This document shows, piece after piece, positions 59,226 through 64,000 of a DNA stretch of 64,000 bases. The notes beneath the pieces were generated by a model. It was not told where the DNA came from and did not search any database. It saw nothing but the letters and a program-made list of their open reading frames with translations. Position 1 is the stretch's first letter; each line of letters starts with the position of its first letter. Both the position numbers and the translations under genes were made by a program. Source of the stretch: Echinococcus granulosus (Eukaryota; Platyhelminthes; Cestoda; Cyclophyllidea; Taeniidae); the NCBI RefSeq assembly GCF_000524195.1, contig NW_020170393.1, forward strand, positions 896,605 to 960,604, in the 5' to 3' direction.

Positions 59226-60190
59226 CTCGTAAAATTCTGATTGTCTACTAAACTCTTGGATTTGGTAGCGGGCGCCTTTAGGCTCCGCCTTTGTACTTCC
59301 GATCACCAGCATGGCCGCCGGCCTTTCGGTAGGCAGAAAGTAAATTTTCGGTATTAGTTCTATGTCTCCTGTCGACTTCAAGGAAGCCTCGAGGTGCTAC
59401 ATTGGTGGCAGTGGAATGCGAACCCGACCTTAAGGACAACTTCCCAAATTTATGCTTCTGGATGATGAACTATGGCGGGGCGGAGGAGGTTCATGTGCTG
59501 CGGATGGGAGAATATGTGGCGACTTCCAGCAGAAGGGCTAATGATGACGTCCACCTTCGGCAACTACCACAGTCTCGTGTTCTGCAGGACACGGTTGCTA
59601 TTAACAACCGAAGTGACACTGACCGTAAGCCACCTGTAAAACTGGTTACGAACTGCTTACCATACCTGCATGAAGATGTCAAATAGGTTAACACTGGCTG
59701 GCTGGATGGTACCCAGATGGATACATGGCTGGACAGCGCTGACGTAAGTACGAAGAAACTGGAGGGCATAGATGGGAAACCCTATACCCACGAACGTATT
59801 TTAGACCCCATCCTTCGTTAGCTGACCCTGTTTTTGGGTCAGTGTTTTTACGACTAGTGATGGACATGCATGACGACCAACACAGTCCCCTTCCCCAATT
59901 AGTTTCAGATCTGGTAGATATGTCAAGAGGGATCAGTGACACTATGATCATACATCTTTCCAGTTGCATGAATATTCGATGGCTAGCGAGGTTGGTCCGT
60001 GGGTGTTTTCGTTGACAGCACCGACTACGTATTGATGGCTGACGTAGGAGTTTGCCCATGGAAAGTGCCAAGGTCGACACTCAAAAGGGGAAAGGGGCTA
60101 TGCAAGGCCTTGATTGCCTGTCTACTTCTCAGTTTTGGTAACGGGTCACTATAGACCCTCCTATTGCACCTTCATCGGGCGGCCTGACCC
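59226..60190 (+). mobile_element. TRIM-like element, 3' truncated copy
   Basis: A diverged left repeat (about 59226-59402) ends GAGGTGCTACA. The interior starts TTGGTGGCAGTGGAATGCG and is the best-preserved copy of the middle section (CTGCGGATGGGAG, CACCTTCGGCAACTACC, GTTCTGCAGGACACGG). The purine stretch AAAGGGGAAAGGGG lies near 60087. The right repeat begins near 60100 and is cut off near 60190 (GGGCGGCCTGACC). Confidence 0.72.
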
Positions 60191-61474
60191 CAAACGAGAG
60201 TGGAAATTTCGGTCTGTGCAAGTGACATTGTCACCTGTCAGTCAACCTGTGACTTCTCCCTGTGTGCACACATTGGCGAGAAGTTACAGAAACAAAATAA
60301 ACACACTCCCATGTGTTAATGAGGGATCAGTTCATTCAATATAGCTTTAGAATGCCAACTGATGAGCACAAAGGTGAGAGGCATGAATAAATGGTGTAAA
60401 TGTAGCATTCCATTGGGAAACGGGAAAACAATATTTGGAATACTACAAAACAATCAGGGAGATTCAAATTACTGGGGAGACTAAGGACAGTCTAAGCGAT
60501 GTTCAATGATCCCTCTTAAAACTGGCACAAAATTTTCTCTAAAGTGGAGCCGCTTGACTTCCTCCCTTCCGTTCGTGCGACACACATTCATTGGCACCTC
60601 GCTATATTTGCTGAGCTGTTTCGTGGTTTAAAAGCAATTAAGTATAAGTCACACATGCTTCACGATGGAATGAAAAAACTCAACGCTGAATCGACCCAAA
60701 CGACTCTTCTAACACATTCTTGGAAGACAGGCAGTTTGCACTTGTTCTAATCGAAGGGGTGCATCTTGATAAAATAAGCATATTTTCACTGGATTTCTTT
60801 ATAACCACCAGCTAGTTCATCACAAGCAAAATTTCTACTCCTGAGATGATGTACTGAACTAGCACCGCAAGAGTCTGGCGCCATTTGGAGGCCAACTTTA
60901 TTGTGTGAATTAGTAAGAATTACAAACGCCTTCTACAGTCTTGTCACAGAAACGCTAACGGATAATCCAGTTCAACTTGAAGCAAAAAAGGAGGCAAATT
61001 TATATTACTGGGAGCCGTAGACACAAAAGAACATGCGTGATGTAACAAACTCCTCCCTAGAAATTCTCAGCTAGGAGCAATATGGATGACGACTATTGCA
61101 CCATCACACAAATGATGCACCCCAATTGATCTCAAAATAAATCAGACGCAACAACCTTATTAAAGTATTCAACCATTTCCCTCAGAGACTACCCGAAACA
61201 ACTGCAGCAATTCTGCCGCACCCATACACAAAACGTTTTTTCTAAACACAAACAGTTAAGAGTCGCTACAACAGGACAACGCCGTTAACTTACTGATTTG
61301 ACATCAAACGGAATAGCTAAGCCGTGAGTTTTATGATCCTGCACCAGTTTCACAATGCTCCGGTAAAGTCGCTTATTCTTCAGCAGCACCAAAAAATTTG
61401 CAAAACAATCAAGGCCAGTACGAACGGTTAAATTACAAAGATACATCAGTACATTGACAAAACAGTAAGCAACT

Positions 61475-63363
61475 TCATTTCTTAAAAGACGCAGCCCCAC
61501 CAGCAGATGTTCTACCACGTGAATAGTAGGAAGAGGGTCTGAACGACCCTCCCCGCTGGCTACCGCTACGGTTTTTGGGGCCGCTTCCGCTTCCACTACC
61601 GACACTGCCACCGTCACCGGATGGCGACTCGGATACTGTAGCCGCGTGTCTGAAGTGCGAGAAATTAAGTCGGTTAACTACTGATTTATTTGGTTATTCG
61701 ATCTACTGCGTTACGACCAGGTCCAGCTAACTGGCGATTGAGACTGAGCTCAGAGAAATCCAAACATCTGAACAATGATAGGATATAACTAACCGCGAGG
61801 AATAGGAGGGTGGGACGTCATTGTGGTGAGGTCTGGAACCGCCACGTCTGCCACCCCGTCGACCGCCGCGACCGCCACTCATGGGGATGGGATTTGTAGA
61901 GGTCGTCGACGCAGATTGCTGCGGATCATCGAGTCGACTGAAGGAGGAAGAATCAGGAGCCGACTTATTCGGACGATTAGACTTCGGTCCGCGACGGCCA
62001 GAGGTGGATTTTTCTGGGCCTCCTCGACTACCTATGGGCAAGAAGGTATGTTTAGACTTTCAAGCAAATCGACCAGTCGCACTCACCGACAGAAAGAGTA
62101 TTATTTTCACTGGCTTTCTGTGGCGCGTCGGCGCCTTGTAATGCTGCGTCAGAATTTATAGAGGCAGTGGAGGAAGCGACGGCAAGAGCAGCTTGTCGTT
62201 GACGAGCTTTTCTCGCATTTCGGCTTGCCTTCATGCCTCGTCTACTCATACCTTTGAAATCATCCCCTGCATTGCGCTTGCATCTCTCAAGACGTAGATT
62301 TAAGAAGCGGGTGAGCGCGGTCTCCATTTGCTATGATAAAAGCACTTGTCACAATCCTGATCACTGATGACAAATGAGTAGACTTAATTACCTGGCTGGC
62401 GGCTGCTTCACGCTTTTCAAGAGCTTCAAGCGTCGCCTCCCACGGGGTTTTAGCTGTTTGTTTACTGACAGAACTTTCCTCATTATTTGCCGTCTCGGGC
62501 GGCGGTGCGTTCAGATTAGCGAGAAATTTTTGATAAGTTGAGTCCTCCTCAATTGTGCCTTGACGTCTGTCAACTTTACTCAAGGGCTGTGTATTCGGTG
62601 TGCCTTGAAACACGGCGTACTCCACGATGGCAGTAGCTTCGTTCCCCTGAAGCGAACAATGAATAGTGTAACCAATACTACATGTTAGAACGCAAAATCA
62701 ATACCCCGATACAAGGGCCTAGAGTTTCAACAAAAGTGGAACTAAAGAAAGAAAGGAAAATCTAGTTGACAATAGCTAAAAAAGACATCGTTTAAAGTGA
62801 AATAAAGTCAAAAGACAAGAGTTAAGTGGGACATTAAAGCATCTCATAGACATACTAAGCGTTTTGAAGGCGTTTGTGGACTGGCATACTACAAACTCTA
62901 TTAAAAAGTCGAGACATGGTGAACATAACGACGAAGCCCTGGAAGACAAAAACTAAGCCGCAAATGATCGCATGGTATTAACAATTTGTGAATGAAAAAG
63001 CGTACGTCCAGTAGCAAAAGCACACACCGCACAACCTGGTTGCATTCTACTAAGACAACCAATGCAGGTAAAATGTAAAAAAATGGCTCCTGCTTATATT
63101 TAACATCACAGAATTAGAGGTTGACAAACCTCCAAATCGACAAAGACGTAGTCGGAGAATCGCTCGCGAAATGCAAAGACAGACTCCGGGTCGCAGAAGT
63201 TGATGTAGGCTCGACAGAAGCTTTCACCTCCGAGACTAGGGTCAGGAGAGCAAAATCGAAAGTAGTCGTAGGGTGGAATGGGAGAACACATCTCCTTAAA
63301 ATGCTCTTCTGTCAATTTCGGTGGAAGATGTCGAATTATAATCTTCGTTGGTAAGTTCCTCAT
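61475..63363 (-). CDS. UPF3: Regulator of nonsense transcripts 3 (UPF3)
   Basis: UPF3 is an NMD factor that bridges UPF2 to the exon junction complex and shuttles between nucleus and cytoplasm. Exons (minus): 63130-63363, 62392-62646, 62087-62330, 61794-62031, 61475-61649. They total 1146 nt and encode 381 aa. The N-terminal RRM-like UPF2-binding domain reads KIIIRHLPPKLTEEHFKEM ... YDYFRFCSPDPSLGG ... RAYINFCDPESVFAFRERF ... DYVFVDLE|GNEATAIVEYAVFQ. Next come RRQGTIEEDSTYQKFLANL, a charged helical middle, and a tail with GGRGGRRGGRRGG. The protein ends RTSAGGAASFKK. The start is placed at the first ATG after an acceptor (CACTAG|GATGAGG); an upstream exon could add residues. The 110-codon ORF at 61285-61617 is a shadow in another frame. 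Confidence 0.93.
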
Positions 63364-64000
63364 CCTAGTGATACAACGGCAATTGCGAATACAGAGCAAT
63401 CACACCACAATTTAGATTATGTCATTACCAGGATGGTGCGCAAACAGACGAATAATTAGAAGGAATAAATTAAAGTGCTGGATCAATGAACATATGATCA
63501 AAGTTACACAATACAGATTTAAGCAAGTTATTACCGAGTGAGGTCAACTAACCTGAAATAGGCGCTCCAGCTTGAAATGAGCGCCTATAGCACTCCTCTA
63601 AACACTTAAATCTATCATTCATAAAAGAAGTAAACTAACTATTAAAGTTTGTTTTACGTAGCCCCAAGTCTTCGCTTATTTTTATTTTCTCTAGATGCTC
63701 TAACTAGTGTCCATCTTTAGTGTTCTCCATGCTCAATAAAAATGCTTTAAAAATGTATTTGTTCCTTTATTTAATTTGCACCGAAACCTTTAATGCCCAG
63801 TGTTCACAAAATAGTGCTAGTTATTTACCAACTGTACAAAAGACCCTTTTATAATACTAAAATTACTCTTATGTAATACTTATGTTGTTTGAATTTGCCT
63901 TTCAGGGAGGAGGCAAGCAGAAAATTCGAACCTTGTAACTGGATCGCCCTCTCCCTTGCCTAGTGACTGCGGCTTCCCTCCTTCTTGAATATTGTATTTT
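63364..64000. other. Right-edge non-coding region upstream of UPF3
   Basis: No gene is recognised. A donor-like CATCCTG|GTAATG on the minus strand near 63430 could end a 5' untranslated exon of UPF3. Alternatively the acceptor before the UPF3 start could receive a trans-spliced leader. The rest is AT-rich. Confidence 0.4.

Larger units (their letters stand above)
46590..61474. other. Gene-poor, repeat-rich region of about 15 kb
   Basis: No convincing gene is seen between the cold-shock gene and UPF3. Content: one candidate orphan exon (47650-47745), a mariner remnant (about 48.15-48.45 kb), one solo LTR (50229-50400), four TRIM copies (51610-52629, 53520-54580, 56088-57119, about 59226-60190) and a possible UPF3-like exon (55.3-55.6 kb). 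The stretches 46.6-47.5, 48.5-50.2, 50.4-51.6, 54.6-55.3, 57.1-59.2 and 60.2-61.4 kb hold only short ORFs without family resemblance. Confidence 0.6.

Noticed and set aside
59402..59686. 94-codon ORF in the interior of a TRIM copy
   Set aside because: The same interior in other copies has stops and frameshifts at these places, so it is not a conserved protein.
61285..61617. 110-codon minus-strand ORF over the UPF3 3' end
   Set aside because: Another frame of the same exon continues UPF3 in phase from 61794 and ends RTSAGGAASFKK at 61475; the longer ORF is a shadow.
1..64000. Prokaryotic features such as operons, CRISPR arrays or ribosome binding sites
   Set aside because: All recognised genes have spliceosomal introns and eukaryotic-specific products, and no regularly spaced direct repeats of CRISPR size were seen.
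1..64000. tRNA, 5S or spliceosomal RNA genes
   Set aside because: Short T-loop-like words such as GGTTCGA occur (for example near 7206) but without a foldable cloverleaf around them; no 5S or snRNA core sequence was recognised.

Overview
This is nuclear DNA from an animal, most probably a parasitic flatworm and within that group probably a tapeworm. All coding regions are split into many exons. Introns of only 32-45 bp occur beside introns of 1-4.5 kb. The proteins are animal-type (axonemal dynein heavy chain, ECM29, EMC4, lysyl-tRNA synthetase, CARHSP1, UPF3), and the space between genes is filled with a miniature LTR-retrotransposon family. The species assignment is inference; no ribosomal or mitochondrial marker is present.

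Layout. (1) 387-10922, minus: 5' part of an outer-arm beta-type axonemal dynein heavy chain; the gene leaves the window at its left edge. (2) 14164-15951, minus: a compact 8-exon gene that I reconstructed as 510 codons. It carries three tandem zinc-binding modules of the FAR1/FLYWCH/ZSWIM3-N kind and no transposase catalytic domain, and is the most unusual object here. (3) 17.8-18.8 kb: unidentified minus-strand ORFs, then EMC4 (minus, about 19.0-19.97 kb). (4) 20388-38172, plus: the whole ECM29/ECPAS proteasome-adaptor gene, 32 exons and about 2456 codons, with polyglutamine and acidic insertions. (5) 40279-44319, minus: complete cytosolic-type lysyl-tRNA synthetase, 8 exons, 569 aa. (6) 46108-46506, plus: CARHSP1-type cold-shock-domain protein, 2 exons, 119 aa. 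(7) 46.5-61.4 kb: about 15 kb without a recognisable gene, rich in repeats. (8) 61475-63363, minus: UPF3 of the nonsense-mediated decay pathway, 5 exons, about 381 aa.

Repeats. At least eleven insertions of one family, both full and solo, were found by reading. Each full copy has terminal direct repeats of about 170-200 bp (TGTA...TACA), a primer-binding-site-like start (TTGGTGGCAG...), a non-coding interior of about 640-730 bp and a purine-rich stretch before the second repeat. This is the architecture of a TRIM. One solo LTR (45000-45198) is bounded by a 4-bp duplication GTCG. Two degenerate, mutually related mariner-like remnants lie at about 39.55-39.97 and 48.15-48.45 kb.

The genes are independent housekeeping or ciliary genes; nothing suggests an operon. 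Exon limits were placed by hand from splice consensus, reading-frame continuity and remembered family similarity. Every complete model sums to a whole number of codons, but none has been checked against transcripts.
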